From assembly GCF_902832885.1 (NCBI RefSeq), contig NZ_CADFDK010000014.1, positions 1-64,000 of the forward strand: DNA of 64,000 nucleotides, given 5' to 3'. Shown here piece after piece: positions 39,222 to 50,942 of the stretch. Under the pieces are notes generated by a model that saw only the letters and a program-made list of their open reading frames with translations, was not told the origin of the DNA and made no database searches. Made by a program: the position numbers and the translations under genes. The DNA comes from Burkholderia seminalis DSM 23518. Its GTDB lineage: Bacteria > Pseudomonadota > Gammaproteobacteria > Burkholderiales > Burkholderiaceae. Every line of letters starts with the position of its first letter. The stretch's first letter is position 1.

Positions 39222-40298
39222 ATGAATTCGTTGATCAATCGAGCGACCGATATCGGGCTGATCGTGCTGGGCGCGTTCATTCCCGCGTTGATCGGTGCCA
39301 CCGGCGGCGCGCGCGGGACGCTGTTCGACGGCGCGCTCGTCGCGTTTGCCGCCGCGCTGGCCTTGTCGGTATTTCCCGCCTGTGGCATCTACGACGCGGC
39401 GCGCACGCGTTCGGCACTGCACGTGCTCGGTCGTACCGTGCTCGCGTGGATCGTCGTGCAGGGCGTGAGCACCGCGCTGCTGTACATGCTGCATCGCGCG
39501 CACGTGCTGTCGAGCGAGTGGTTCGTGTACTGGACGCTCGCCAGCGGGATCTGCCTGATCGCGTTCCGTGCGCTGACGCTCGCGCTCTTCGGAATGATCG
39601 AGCGTGCCGGCGATCGGATGCGTGCGGCGGCCATCGCGCACGCCGACCTGCGCGGCCAGCGCGAGATCGGCCACCGCGCGGTGGGGCGCGTGAAGCGCAT
39701 GGTCAAGCGCGGCTTCGACCTGGTGTGCGCGTCGTTGCTGCTCCTGATGCTGGCGCCGGTATTGCTGGGCATCGCGTGGATCGTGCGGCGCGACGGCGGC
39801 CCGGCGATCTTCGGGCACGAGCGCGTCGGCCGCGACGGCCGGCGCTTCAAGTGCCTGAAATTCCGCTCGATGGTGACGAACGCCGATGCGGTGCTCAAGG
39901 CGCTGCTCGAGCGCGATGCCGACGCCCGCGCGGAATGGGATCGCGAATTCAAGCTGAAGAACGATGTCCGCATCACGCCGATCGGACGCCTGCTCCGCAA
40001 GACGAGTCTCGACGAACTGCCGCAGCTGCTGAACGTGCTGAAGGGCGACATGAGCCTCGTCGGGCCGCGCCCGATCGTCGAGGCGGAACTCGAACGCTAC
40101 GGCACCGACGTGCGCTACTACCTGATGGCGAAACCGGGGATGACCGGACTCTGGCAGGTCAGCGGCCGCAACGACACCGACTATTCGACGCGCGTGTCGC
40201 TTGACGTGTCCTACGTGCGCGAATGGTCGCTGCGGCGCGACATCGGCATCCTGTTGCGGACGATCAACGTGGTGGTGCGCGGATCGGGCGCGTATTAG
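39222..40298 (+). CDS. Undecaprenyl-phosphate hexose-1-phosphate transferase (WcaJ/BceB-type), short form
   Basis: A 358-aa polyisoprenyl-phosphate hexose-1-phosphate transferase that would start the repeat unit by moving Gal-1-P or Glc-1-P onto undecaprenyl phosphate at the inner membrane. The C-terminal catalytic domain (from ~150) is complete: KRGFDLVCASLLLLMLAPVL, GRDGRRFKCLKFRSM, RKTSLDELPQL and GDMSLVGPRPI. The N-terminus has about four helices. The ~120-residue Rossmann-like domain usually found between these parts in WcaJ (~460 aa) is absent, leaving a short linker. An AGGAG ribosome site precedes the ATG. First gene of the locus. Confidence 0.9.
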   Translation: MNSLINRATDIGLIVLGAFIPALIGATGGARGTLFDGALVAFAAALALSVFPACGIYDAARTRSALHVLGRTVLAWIVVQGVSTALLYMLHRAHVLSSEWFVYWTLASGICLIAFRALTLALFGMIERAGDRMRAAAIAHADLRGQREIGHRAVGRVKRMVKRGFDLVCASLLLLMLAPVLLGIAWIVRRDGGPAIFGHERVGRDGRRFKCLKFRSMVTNADAVLKALLERDADARAEWDREFKLKNDVRITPIGRLLRKTSLDELPQLLNVLKGDMSLVGPRPIVEAELERYGTDVRYYLMAKPGMTGLWQVSGRNDTDYSTRVSLDVSYVREWSLRRDIGILLRTINVVVRGSGAY

Positions 40299-40478
40299 CC
40301 GCTGCCGCGCGCACGTCGCGAAGGATGGGCGGCGGCGCGTCACTGTGGCAGGCGCGGCGGGGTTCGGCAGTGAGCAGTGGCGGCAAGCATGTCCGGTCTC
40401 GACAGGGGTGCTGTACTCGCGTTCGACACGACGCGGGGCGACCGGTGAAATTTCAAATTAAAAGAGTGCGAGGGTGTA

Positions 40479-41654
40479 ATGCAGAGGTTGCGTCAAATGG
40501 AGTCGGCGCGCGCGATCGCGCCGCGCCGGCCAATGCGTGTCGGTTCGCTCGTGATGATCCCGCCGCTGTGTGCGTTGCTGGGCGCGTGCGGCATCGCGCC
40601 GGGCATGCGCATGCAGCAGCCGACGTCGATTCCGCTGCAAAGCGTGGCCGCGCAGGCGGAGAGCACCGTGCTGCCGGTGTCGATCACGAACATCGATCTG
40701 TCGCTGATCCGGCGCATGCGCGACACCGAACGCAGTACGCGCGGCGAAGCGCGCGATGTCGTCGGGTCGCCGGATGCCTACACGATCGGGCGCGGCGACG
40801 TGCTGCAGATCGTCGTCTGGGATCACCCCGAACTCGCGGCGGCGCTCGGCGCGCCGGCGCAAGCCGCGCCGCGCCCGGCCGATGCGCCGCCGGGTTTCGT
40901 CGTCGACCAGGACGGCACGCTGCAGTTCCCGTTCGCGGGGCGCCTGCCGGTGGCCGGACTGACGGCCGAGCAGGTTCAGACGCAGCTCACGCGGCGTCTC
41001 GACAAGACGTTCAGGAATCCGCAAGTCACGGTGCGCATCGCATCGTTCCGCGCGAAGCAGGTGTATATCGAGGGTGAGGTGCATACGCCGGGCTCGCAAC
41101 CCGTCAACGACATCCCGATGACGCTGTACGACGCGATCGGGCGGGCCGGCGGCTTCGCGGCGTCGGCCGACCAGAGCCGCGTCGTGCTCGTGCGCGACGG
41201 CGTCGAACGCCGGCTCGACCTGACCGAGATGGCCGAGCAGGGGCGCAACCCGTCGACGATCGTGCTGCGCAACGGCGATCTCGTGCGCGTGCTGCCGCGC
41301 GACGAGAGCGGCGTGTTCGTGATGGGCGAGGTCAACAAGCCCGTGACGGCGTTGCCGATGCGCAATGGCCGGCTGACGCTGAGCGAGGCGATCTCGCAGG
41401 CCGGCAGCTTGAACGCGAACACGGCCGATGCGGCGCAGGTCTACGTGGTGCGCGGGATGCAGGACGAGCAGCCGCAGGTCTATCACCTCGACGCGCGCTC
41501 GCCGGTCGCGATGGTGCTGGCGAATCAGTTCCAGCTGAAGCCGCAGGATGTCGTGTACGTCGACGGCAACGGGCTGGTGCGCTTCAGCCGTGTGCTCAGT
41601 CTGTTGCTGCCGGCCATCAACGCCGGCCTGACCGCGGCGATTGCGACCAAGTGA
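40479..41654 (+). CDS. wza: Outer-membrane polysaccharide export lipoprotein (Wza/BceE-type)
   Basis: A 391-aa export protein. The N-terminal signal ends in a lipobox LLGAC (Cys near residue 37 counted from this start). The Poly_export domain DAYTIGRGDVLQIVVWDHPEL and two SLBB domains (QVYIEGEVHTPGSQPV; GVFVMGEVNKPVTALP) follow. The last ~25 residues (LSLLLPAINAGLTAAIA) form the amphipathic helix that builds the outer-membrane pore in Wza. It would form the exit channel for the polysaccharide. The stop codon overlaps the start of the phosphatase gene. Later in-frame Met codons (residues 7 and 19) are possible starts. Confidence 0.93.
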   Translation: MQRLRQMESARAIAPRRPMRVGSLVMIPPLCALLGACGIAPGMRMQQPTSIPLQSVAAQAESTVLPVSITNIDLSLIRRMRDTERSTRGEARDVVGSPDAYTIGRGDVLQIVVWDHPELAAALGAPAQAAPRPADAPPGFVVDQDGTLQFPFAGRLPVAGLTAEQVQTQLTRRLDKTFRNPQVTVRIASFRAKQVYIEGEVHTPGSQPVNDIPMTLYDAIGRAGGFAASADQSRVVLVRDGVERRLDLTEMAEQGRNPSTIVLRNGDLVRVLPRDESGVFVMGEVNKPVTALPMRNGRLTLSEAISQAGSLNANTADAAQVYVVRGMQDEQPQVYHLDARSPVAMVLANQFQLKPQDVVYVDGNGLVRFSRVLSLLLPAINAGLTAAIATK

Positions 41655-42085
41655 TGGAATCGATCCTGATCGTCTGCGAGGGCAACATCTGCCGCAGCCC
41701 GATGGCCGAAGCGATGCTGCGTGACGCGATGCCCGGGCGCCGCATCGCGTCCGCCGGCCTGAACGCGCTGGTCGGCATGCCGGCCGCGCCGTATGCGCAG
41801 GACGTCATGCGGATGCGCGGCTTCGACGTGTCGACGCATCGCGCGCAGCAGATCGGCCGCTCGCTGTGTACCGACGCCGACCTGATCCTCGTGATGGACC
41901 GTCGCCAGCGGACGTCACTCGAGAACCAGTTCCCGTTCGTGCGGGGACGCGTGTTCCGTCTCGGCGAGTACACGGATTTCGACGTGCACGACCCTTACCG
42001 CCAGCCCCGATTCGTGTTCGAACGCTGCGCGCGGCTGATCGAGCTCGGCGTGTCCGAGTGGTCGAAGCGCCTGCGTATCGTCTGA
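41654..42085 (+). CDS. wzb: Low-molecular-weight protein-tyrosine phosphatase (Wzb/BceD-type)
   Basis: A 143-aa cytosolic phosphatase with the CX5R loop CEGNICRSP near the N-terminus and the general-acid Asp in DVHDPYRQP. It would remove phosphate from the tyrosine-rich tail of the Wzc kinase encoded 23 bp downstream, the cycle that controls polymer export. The start ATG overlaps the wza stop as TGATG; a GTG one codon earlier is an alternative. Confidence 0.93.
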   Translation: MESILIVCEGNICRSPMAEAMLRDAMPGRRIASAGLNALVGMPAAPYAQDVMRMRGFDVSTHRAQQIGRSLCTDADLILVMDRRQRTSLENQFPFVRGRVFRLGEYTDFDVHDPYRQPRFVFERCARLIELGVSEWSKRLRIV

Positions 42086-42108
42086 CGCGGCCGCAGGTCG
42101 ATGCCCCA

Positions 42109-44376
42109 ATGAAACCCCATATGCCTCCCGTCGCTGCCATGACCCAACCCTCCGCCCCGCCGCAGCCCACCGCCGAAGACGGCAGCGAGACCGACTTCGT
42201 CGCGGTGCTCGACATCCTGCTGGAAAGCCGTTGGCTGATCGCGATCATCACGTGCGTGCTGCTGGCCGCGGGCCTCGCGTATGCGATGCTCGGCAAGCCC
42301 GTGTTCGAAGCCAACATCATGGTCCAGGTCGAGGACAGCCCGGACACGTCGGCCGCCAAGTCGTTGCTCGGCGATGTCTCCGCGCTGTTCGACGTGAAGT
42401 CCTCGGCCGCCGCCGAGCAGCAGATCCTCGCGTCGCGCCTCGTCGTCGAACGCGCGGTCGACAAGCTCAACCTGTTCATCGACGCCGAGCCGAAGCGCTT
42501 TCCGCTGATCGGCGACTGGATCGCGCGCCATGCCGACGGCCTGTCCGACCCCGGCCTGGCCGGTTTCGGCGGCTACGCATGGGGCCGCGAGCACATCGAC
42601 GTGCCGCGCTTCGACGTGCCGCGCAAGAACGAAGGCGATGCGTTCTCGCTGACGAACCTCGGCGGCAAGCGCTACCGGCTCGAAGGCGGCGATTTCGATG
42701 CGCCGGTCGAGGGCACGGTCGGCACGCTCGAGCATTTCAGCTCGCCGCGCGGGCCGGTCACGCTGCTGGTCGCGTCGATCGCCGCGAAGCCGGGCGCCGC
42801 GTTCGTGCTGGTGCGCAACTCGCGGCTGAAGACGATCGAGGACATCCGCGATCGCCTCAACGTGCAGGAGCGCGTGAAGCAATCGGACGTCGTCGTCGCC
42901 AGCCTGCAGGACACCGACCCGAAATGGGTCAGCGACACGATGAACGAGATCGGCCGCCAGTACGTGCGGCAGAACATCGAGCGGAAGTCGGCGGAGGCCG
43001 CGCAGTCGCTCGAGTTTCTCAGCGGGCAACTGCCGCAGCTCAAGCAGCAGCTGACCGATTCCGAGGCGCGCCTGACGAAGCTGCGCAACGAGCACGGCAC
43101 GGTCGACCTCACCGAGGAAGCGAAGCTCGCGCTGGCGCAGACCGCCGACGCGAAGACGCGCCTGCTCGAGTTGCAACAGAAGCGTCAGGAGCTGATGTCG
43201 CGCTTCACCGAGCGGCATCCGAGCGTCGCGGTGATCGACGAGCAGATCGCCGCGCTGAACGGTTATCGGAATACGGCCGAACAACAGATCCGGCGCCTGC
43301 CGGACCTGCAGCAGGATACCGTGCGGCTGATGCTCGACGTGAGGGTCAACACCGACCTCTACACCGCGTTGCTGAACAACATGCAGCAGCTGCAACTCGT
43401 GCAGGCCGGCAAGACGGGCAACGTGCGCCTCGTCGACACGGCGGCGGTACCGGAAGTGGCGGTGCGGCCGAAGAAGGCGCTCGTCGCGCTCGCGTCGCTG
43501 CTGCTCGGGCTGCTCGCCGGCTGCGGCACCGCGATCACGCGATCGATGCTGTTCCATGGTATCTCCGATCACAACGAGATCGAGCGCCGTCTCGGCCTCG
43601 CGGTGTACGCGACGGTGCCGATCAGCGACCATCAGCGCGACCTGGCCGAGGAGGCCGCGCGCAAGCGCGGCCACAAGTCGATCCTGTCGATCGACTTCCC
43701 GAACGAACCGGCCGTCGAGTGCCTGCGCAGCCTGCGCACCGCGCTGCAGTTCGCGATGCTCGAGGCGAAGAACAACATCGTGCTGATCGCGGGCCCCGCG
43801 CCGGGCGTCGGCAAGACCTTCCTGTCGGCGAACCTCGCGGTCGTGATGGCGAGCGCCGGCAAGCGCGTGCTGCTGATCGACGGCGACATCCGCAAGGGCC
43901 GGCTGCATGACTATCTCGGTTTTCCGCGCGGGCGCGGCTTCACGGAGCTGATCGCCGGCAGCGCGCGCGTGGAGGACGTGATTCACCGCGAAGTGGTCGA
44001 CGGTCTCGACTTCATCTCGACCGGGACGATGCCGAAGAACCCCGCGGAGCTGCTGCTGAACCGCAATCTTGCGGCGCTGATGGACGACCTGTCGTCACGC
44101 TACGACATCGTCGTGATCGACTCGGCGCCGGTGCTCGCCGTGCCTGATACCGGCATTCTCGGCGCGGTCGCCGGCACCGCGCTGCTCGTCACGATGGCGG
44201 GCAGGACGAAGCTCGGCGAGATCGGCGAATCCGTGAAGCGCTTCGCGCAGAACGGGGTCCGCCTGAGCGGCGTCATCTTCAACGGCGTCAACCCGCGGCT
44301 TGGGCAGTACGGATACGGTTCGAAGTACGGCGGGTACCGCTACGTCGCGTATGAATACGGGGCGCAGGATGCGTGA
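42109..44376 (+). CDS. wzc: Polysaccharide co-polymerase / tyrosine autokinase (Wzc/BceF-type)
   Basis: A 755-aa protein. A Wzz domain opens with a membrane helix at ~43-63 (WLIAIITCVLLAAGLAYAML) and includes a periplasmic coiled coil (~280-420) and a second membrane helix near 460-480. The cytoplasmic BY-kinase carries Walker A GPAPGVGKT (562-570), Walker A' VLLIDGDIRKGRLH and Walker B VVIDSAP. The C-terminus is a tyrosine cluster (QYGYGSKYGGYRYVAYEYG) that would be autophosphorylated and dephosphorylated by the Wzb-type enzyme. It determines chain length and export. The ATG at 42109 lacks a strong ribosome site; Met5 or Met11 are possible. Confidence 0.92.
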   Translation: MKPHMPPVAAMTQPSAPPQPTAEDGSETDFVAVLDILLESRWLIAIITCVLLAAGLAYAMLGKPVFEANIMVQVEDSPDTSAAKSLLGDVSALFDVKSSAAAEQQILASRLVVERAVDKLNLFIDAEPKRFPLIGDWIARHADGLSDPGLAGFGGYAWGREHIDVPRFDVPRKNEGDAFSLTNLGGKRYRLEGGDFDAPVEGTVGTLEHFSSPRGPVTLLVASIAAKPGAAFVLVRNSRLKTIEDIRDRLNVQERVKQSDVVVASLQDTDPKWVSDTMNEIGRQYVRQNIERKSAEAAQSLEFLSGQLPQLKQQLTDSEARLTKLRNEHGTVDLTEEAKLALAQTADAKTRLLELQQKRQELMSRFTERHPSVAVIDEQIAALNGYRNTAEQQIRRLPDLQQDTVRLMLDVRVNTDLYTALLNNMQQLQLVQAGKTGNVRLVDTAAVPEVAVRPKKALVALASLLLGLLAGCGTAITRSMLFHGISDHNEIERRLGLAVYATVPISDHQRDLAEEAARKRGHKSILSIDFPNEPAVECLRSLRTALQFAMLEAKNNIVLIAGPAPGVGKTFLSANLAVVMASAGKRVLLIDGDIRKGRLHDYLGFPRGRGFTELIAGSARVEDVIHREVVDGLDFISTGTMPKNPAELLLNRNLAALMDDLSSRYDIVVIDSAPVLAVPDTGILGAVAGTALLVTMAGRTKLGEIGESVKRFAQNGVRLSGVIFNGVNPRLGQYGYGSKYGGYRYVAYEYGAQDA

Positions 44377-44439
44377 CGCGCTCACCGCCGCCGGCGGCCC
44401 GGCCCGCGTATCCGGCCGCGCATCGCGCACGGAGGCGAG

Positions 44440-45672
44440 ATGATCAATCCACGGGATTCGATCGTGTCGCTTGCCGGCGTCGTGCTCGGCCAGATCGCGC
44501 TGTTCGCCTGCATCTTCGTGATCGGACGGCGCTTCGGGCCCGACTCGCTCGGCCATTTCAACTATCTGCTCGCGCTCGCGACCTTCGTCGGCACGCTGCT
44601 CGCGTTCCGCTACGAACTCGCGTGCGTCGACGACAGGCCGGGCGAGTCGTTCAACGCGTTCGTCAACGTGACGGCGCTGAGCCTGGTCGTGACCGCGGCG
44701 TTCGGCGTCGTGATTGCCGTCGCCGGGCGCCGGGATCTCTCTCTCGTCGCCGTCTATGCGCTGGCCACGTTCGTGCAACTGGCCGCCGGTTCCTATTTGA
44801 ACAGCCTCAGGCGTTATGGCTGGATCGCGCTGTCGCGCGTGGTGGTCAACGGCATGTTCCTCGCGGGCCTCGTGCTGTCGCTCGCCTGCCCAGCGTGCGG
44901 AAGGGTCGACGTGTTCGCGCTGTACACGTGGGCGACCGCGGCGGTGTCGATCGTGATGACCGCGGCCATTCTGCTTTCCGGCTATCGCGCCGGGTACGCG
45001 TTCAGGCTGTCGCGCGCGTTCTTCGTCAGGAACCGCCGTTTCGCGCTGTACATCCTGCCGTCGACGCTGTGCGCGTCGGTGCTGACCTACGCACTGTCGA
45101 TCGCGATTCCGCACTGGTTCGACGCGCAGAGCGCCGGCTACTTCGCGGCTGCGTACCGGCTCGGCTTCTTTCCGGTGTCGCTGATCGCGCAGAGCGTCGG
45201 CGGCGTGTTCCGCCGTGACGCGATCGGTGCGATGGCGCGTCCGGATGCGGGCGCGACCGTGCCGCGCGTGTACCGGACCTACGCCCGCGCGCTCGCGGTG
45301 CTCGCGGTCGTGTACATGGCCGGCGGGCTGCTGCTGTTCGCACCGCTCGTGAACCGGTTCTTCGGCCCGAGCTGGCACGGCTCGGTCGGGTTCTATCACA
45401 GCCTGATGCCGCTGTTCGCGCTGCAGCTGATCTACGTGCCGCTGTCGCAGATCTTCCTCGCGACGCGCGCGCAGCGCGTCGATTTCCTGTTTCAGCTGAC
45501 CTGCGGCGTGTGCCTGTCCGGTGCGCTGGGCATCGCGCGGCTGATGAACCTGTCGGCCCCGGCGAGCGTGCAGGTTTTTTCGCTGACCGGCGCGGCGCTG
45601 ATGGCAGCCGGCATCGCGCTCACGTACCGGGTCCTCGACACGAACCTGTCCCGATCCCGCGCGCTGGCGTGA
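44440..45672 (+). CDS. wzx: Polysaccharide repeat-unit flippase (Wzx-like)
   Basis: A 410-aa inner-membrane protein with about twelve hydrophobic helices of the MOP/polysaccharide-transporter superfamily. The N-terminal LAGVVLGQIALFACIFVIGR followed by GPDSLGHFNYLLALATFVG and the central YFAAAYRLGFFPVSLIAQSV are the typical blocks. It would move the lipid-linked repeat across the membrane to the polymerase. A GGAGG ribosome site lies just before the ATG. The gene follows wzc by 63 bp. Confidence 0.88.
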   Translation: MINPRDSIVSLAGVVLGQIALFACIFVIGRRFGPDSLGHFNYLLALATFVGTLLAFRYELACVDDRPGESFNAFVNVTALSLVVTAAFGVVIAVAGRRDLSLVAVYALATFVQLAAGSYLNSLRRYGWIALSRVVVNGMFLAGLVLSLACPACGRVDVFALYTWATAAVSIVMTAAILLSGYRAGYAFRLSRAFFVRNRRFALYILPSTLCASVLTYALSIAIPHWFDAQSAGYFAAAYRLGFFPVSLIAQSVGGVFRRDAIGAMARPDAGATVPRVYRTYARALAVLAVVYMAGGLLLFAPLVNRFFGPSWHGSVGFYHSLMPLFALQLIYVPLSQIFLATRAQRVDFLFQLTCGVCLSGALGIARLMNLSAPASVQVFSLTGAALMAAGIALTYRVLDTNLSRSRALA

Positions 45673-45700
45673 GATCGCCGCAACGACGAATGAGCACACC

Positions 45701-46900
45701 ATGATCCTGATCGTCATCGATTCCCTCGAGCGCTACTACTTCGCGACCCGGCTCGTGAGCGCGGTGCGGCACGAATACGAGTTCGCGTTCCTGACGAGCG
45801 AGCCGGTCGCGCACCTCGGCCTGCTGCTGAGCGGCTATCGCTCGGTGTACCTGAACCGGCTGATGCCGATCGACGTGCCCGACGGGCACGCGGCCGACCG
45901 CACGCCGTACCCGTTGTCGATCGAGGTACTGAACGGGCAGATGACCGAGGCGCGCGCGAAGCGCGAGTCGGCGGCGATCTTCCATATCGCATCGGAAGTG
46001 CTGCGCGGCCTGCGGATCGAGCAGTGCGTGATGTGGAACGGACAGCAACTGGTGTGCCGCGCGGTGCGGCAGGCGTGCACGGTGTACGGTGTCGCGACCC
46101 GCTTCATCGAGATCTCGAACCTGCCGGGCAAGCTGTTCGTCGATTCGCTGGGCGTCAATGCGCTGTCGACGATCAGCCGCCACCCCGAGAGCATCGATCG
46201 GTTGCCGCTGCCCGACGAGCACATGCATGCGCGCTGGCTGTCGGCCTACGAGCGCTACAAGCAGATGCCGCTGCCGCAGGCGCGAACGTCGTTCGCGCGC
46301 AAGGCCATGTCGGCGACCAACTACGTGATGAAGGTGGTCAGCCGCGGCGTCGGCCGCCGGTGTCTGACGAGCGTGCGGGCGCGCAACGGGATGCCGGCGC
46401 CGCGCCAGGCCACGTACATGTCGGCGGACGCGCTGGCGACGAGCCGCTATGTGTTCCTGCCGCTGCAGGTATCCGGCGACACGCAAATCAAGCTGCATTC
46501 GGACGTCGACAATCTCGAGGCGATCCGCCGTGCGTTCGCGTTCGCGGCGAACGAGAGCGCCGACCTGTTCGTGAAGCTGCATCCGGCCGAAACCGATGCG
46601 GCCGAGATCGAAGCGATCGTGCGCCTGCAGGAGACGTATCACTTCGAAATCGTCACGTCGCCGACGACGGACCTGCTGCGGCACGCGTATGCGGTCGTCA
46701 CGATCAATTCGACGGTCGGGCTCGAGGCGATGCTGTACGGCAAGCGCGTGGTGTCGCTCGGCCGCTGTTTCTACAAGGAGTTCGATCGCGAGCGGCTGCT
46801 GAAGTACATCCATTCGTTCCTGGTCGACGGCATCGACTACTTCGGCGCCGCGCGCATTCCCGCCGATGCGGCCCGGCGCGTGTTCGAGAGGCGGCACTGA
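45701..46900 (+). CDS. KpsS/KpsC-like capsule synthesis glycosyltransferase, probable beta-Kdo transferase
   Basis: A 399-aa cytosolic protein whose C-terminal half matches the capsule synthesis domain shared by KpsS and KpsC: YVFLPLQVSGDTQIKLHSD, LFVKLHPAE, and SPTTDLLRHAYAVVTINSTV with GLEAMLYGKRVVSLG. In KpsC/KpsS this fold transfers beta-Kdo from CMP-Kdo. Genes for the full CMP-Kdo pathway lie downstream in the same operon, so it is the best candidate to insert Kdo in the repeat. The N-terminal half is divergent. The start ATG lacks a clear ribosome site; it follows wzx by 28 bp. Confidence 0.78.
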   Translation: MILIVIDSLERYYFATRLVSAVRHEYEFAFLTSEPVAHLGLLLSGYRSVYLNRLMPIDVPDGHAADRTPYPLSIEVLNGQMTEARAKRESAAIFHIASEVLRGLRIEQCVMWNGQQLVCRAVRQACTVYGVATRFIEISNLPGKLFVDSLGVNALSTISRHPESIDRLPLPDEHMHARWLSAYERYKQMPLPQARTSFARKAMSATNYVMKVVSRGVGRRCLTSVRARNGMPAPRQATYMSADALATSRYVFLPLQVSGDTQIKLHSDVDNLEAIRRAFAFAANESADLFVKLHPAETDAAEIEAIVRLQETYHFEIVTSPTTDLLRHAYAVVTINSTVGLEAMLYGKRVVSLGRCFYKEFDRERLLKYIHSFLVDGIDYFGAARIPADAARRVFERRH

Positions 46901-46901
46901 C

Positions 46902-47432
46902 ATGCGCATCACGTTGCGTCAGACCGCCGAGGCGATCGCCGAAGACTGCCGCCGCAATGCGTTCGTGAAGACGCGCAGCGTGGTGATCTTCTACCGCGTC
47001 GTGCACTACCTCGCGTGCCGGAGCCGGTTCACGCTGCTGGCCGGCGCGCCGCTGATCCTGCTCTACATCGTGCTGTGCGACTGGCTGATGGGCATCGAGA
47101 TTCCGGTGAAGACGAAGATCGGCAAGGGGCTCGCGCTCTATCACGGCACCGGCCTCGTGATCAACGGCTACGCGGTGATCGGCGACTACTGCACGCTGCG
47201 GCACGGCGTGACGATCGGCAACACGATCCGGAAGGACGGCACGCTCGGCGGCGTGCCGACGATCGGCGATCACGTGGAGTTCGGCGTGCACAGCGTCGTG
47301 CTCGGCGCGGTGCGGGTCGGCGACGGCGTGCGGATCGGCGCGGGCGCGGTGGTGTTGCGTGATGTGCCCGACCGTTGCGTGGCCGTCGGCGTCCCCGCGC
47401 GCATTCTCGACAACGAACAGGAACCGACATGA
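46902..47432 (+). CDS. Left-handed beta-helix O-acetyltransferase (serine acetyltransferase-like)
   Basis: A 176-aa hexapeptide-repeat transferase. LYHGTGLVINGYAVIGDYCT, LRHGVTIGN, GGVPTIGDHVEFGVHSVVLG and RIGAGAVVLRDVP are the repeats; the His in LRHGVTIGN corresponds to the catalytic His of serine acetyltransferases. An N-terminal hydrophobic segment (LLAGAPLILLYIVLCDWL) suggests membrane association. In this locus it probably acetylates a sugar of the repeat rather than serine. It begins 1 bp after the Kdo-transferase-like gene and overlaps the next glycosyltransferase by 4 bp (ATGA). Confidence 0.85.
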   Translation: MRITLRQTAEAIAEDCRRNAFVKTRSVVIFYRVVHYLACRSRFTLLAGAPLILLYIVLCDWLMGIEIPVKTKIGKGLALYHGTGLVINGYAVIGDYCTLRHGVTIGNTIRKDGTLGGVPTIGDHVEFGVHSVVLGAVRVGDGVRIGAGAVVLRDVPDRCVAVGVPARILDNEQEPT

Positions 47433-48382
47433 AAGTGTTCATTCTGCATCCCGGCAAGGCGAACTATCCCGAGATAGCCGCTTACCGCAGCCGCCTGGGG
47501 AAGCACGGGTTCGAGGTATTCGACGGCGATATCGACGCATACGCGCGCTTTCCCGATCGGGACGTCTGCATCCTGTGGTGCATCATGGGTTTCTATCGCA
47601 CGCTGCCGCCCGCGCGGTTCGTGATTCACGATTACCGGTCGCTGTCGGTCGGTCGGCTCGCGGCCGTCAAGGATGGCGTGAAACGCGTGCTGAACGTGCG
47701 GCCCGATCTGCGGATCTTCCAGAACGAGCAGATGCGCGACGCGATGGCGTTTCGAGATGGCGTGCGCACGTTGCTGTTGCCGATGGGCGTGCCGGACTGG
47801 ATCTTCGCGCCGGCCGAGGCGGGGAGCGACCGTGTCGCGCCGATGCCGTCCGCCAGGTTCTGCTATATCGGCGAAATGAGCCGCGAACGCGGTTTTCAGA
47901 AGGTGCTGGCCGCCTATCGCGACGCGCGTCGCGACGCGTCGGACACGCTCGTGCTGGTCGGCCAGCCGGAGCCCGAGATCCACGCGGCGTTCGTCGATAC
48001 GCCGGGTATCCGTTTCGTCGGCCGCGTGCCGCAACCGGACGCGCTGCGCATCGTCCGCGACAGCGAATACGCGGTGTGCTTCTTTCCGTATCACCGGCCG
48101 CATTGCTTCCAGACGCCGACGAAGCTGCTCGAGTACGCGTCGCTCGGCAAGAAGATCATCTGCAACGACGCGCCGTCCAACGTGCGCACCGCGCACGAAC
48201 TCGGCATCCAGTGCCACGTCACCGGTGCGGCGATCTTCGACGAACTGTTTCCGCTGTCGCGGGTCCGGGCGACCCGGCCCGACCCGGCGGCAATGCAGTC
48301 GCTCGAATGGGGCCGCGTGATCGAGCGCTCGGGCGTGCTCGCGTTTATCGATGCGGTCGCGGGGCGCCGTCCGGGTGCCTGA
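47429..48382 (+). CDS. Glycosyltransferase, GT-B fold
   Basis: A 317-aa protein with the C-terminal half of a GT-B glycosyltransferase: CYIGEMSRERGFQKVLAAYR, LVLVGQPEPE, IRFVGRVPQPD, and PTKLLEYASLGKKIICND, where the Glu of KLLEYAS is the usual donor-binding residue. The N-terminal domain is short. Substrates are not evident; by position it adds one hexose of the repeat. It is translationally coupled to the acetyltransferase gene by ATGA overlap. Confidence 0.83.
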   Translation: MKVFILHPGKANYPEIAAYRSRLGKHGFEVFDGDIDAYARFPDRDVCILWCIMGFYRTLPPARFVIHDYRSLSVGRLAAVKDGVKRVLNVRPDLRIFQNEQMRDAMAFRDGVRTLLLPMGVPDWIFAPAEAGSDRVAPMPSARFCYIGEMSRERGFQKVLAAYRDARRDASDTLVLVGQPEPEIHAAFVDTPGIRFVGRVPQPDALRIVRDSEYAVCFFPYHRPHCFQTPTKLLEYASLGKKIICNDAPSNVRTAHELGIQCHVTGAAIFDELFPLSRVRATRPDPAAMQSLEWGRVIERSGVLAFIDAVAGRRPGA

Positions 48383-48434
48383 CGACGTCATTCGCCGTCA
48401 GCGCGGCGGCTCATCCCTCATGGAACGGATTCCG

Positions 48435-50925
<2,491 letters not shown>

Positions 50926-50942
<17 letters not shown>

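Noticed and set aside
41995-43986. 663-codon leftward frame opposite wzc
   Set aside because: Low-complexity Arg/Leu/His-rich antisense of a confidently identified kinase gene.
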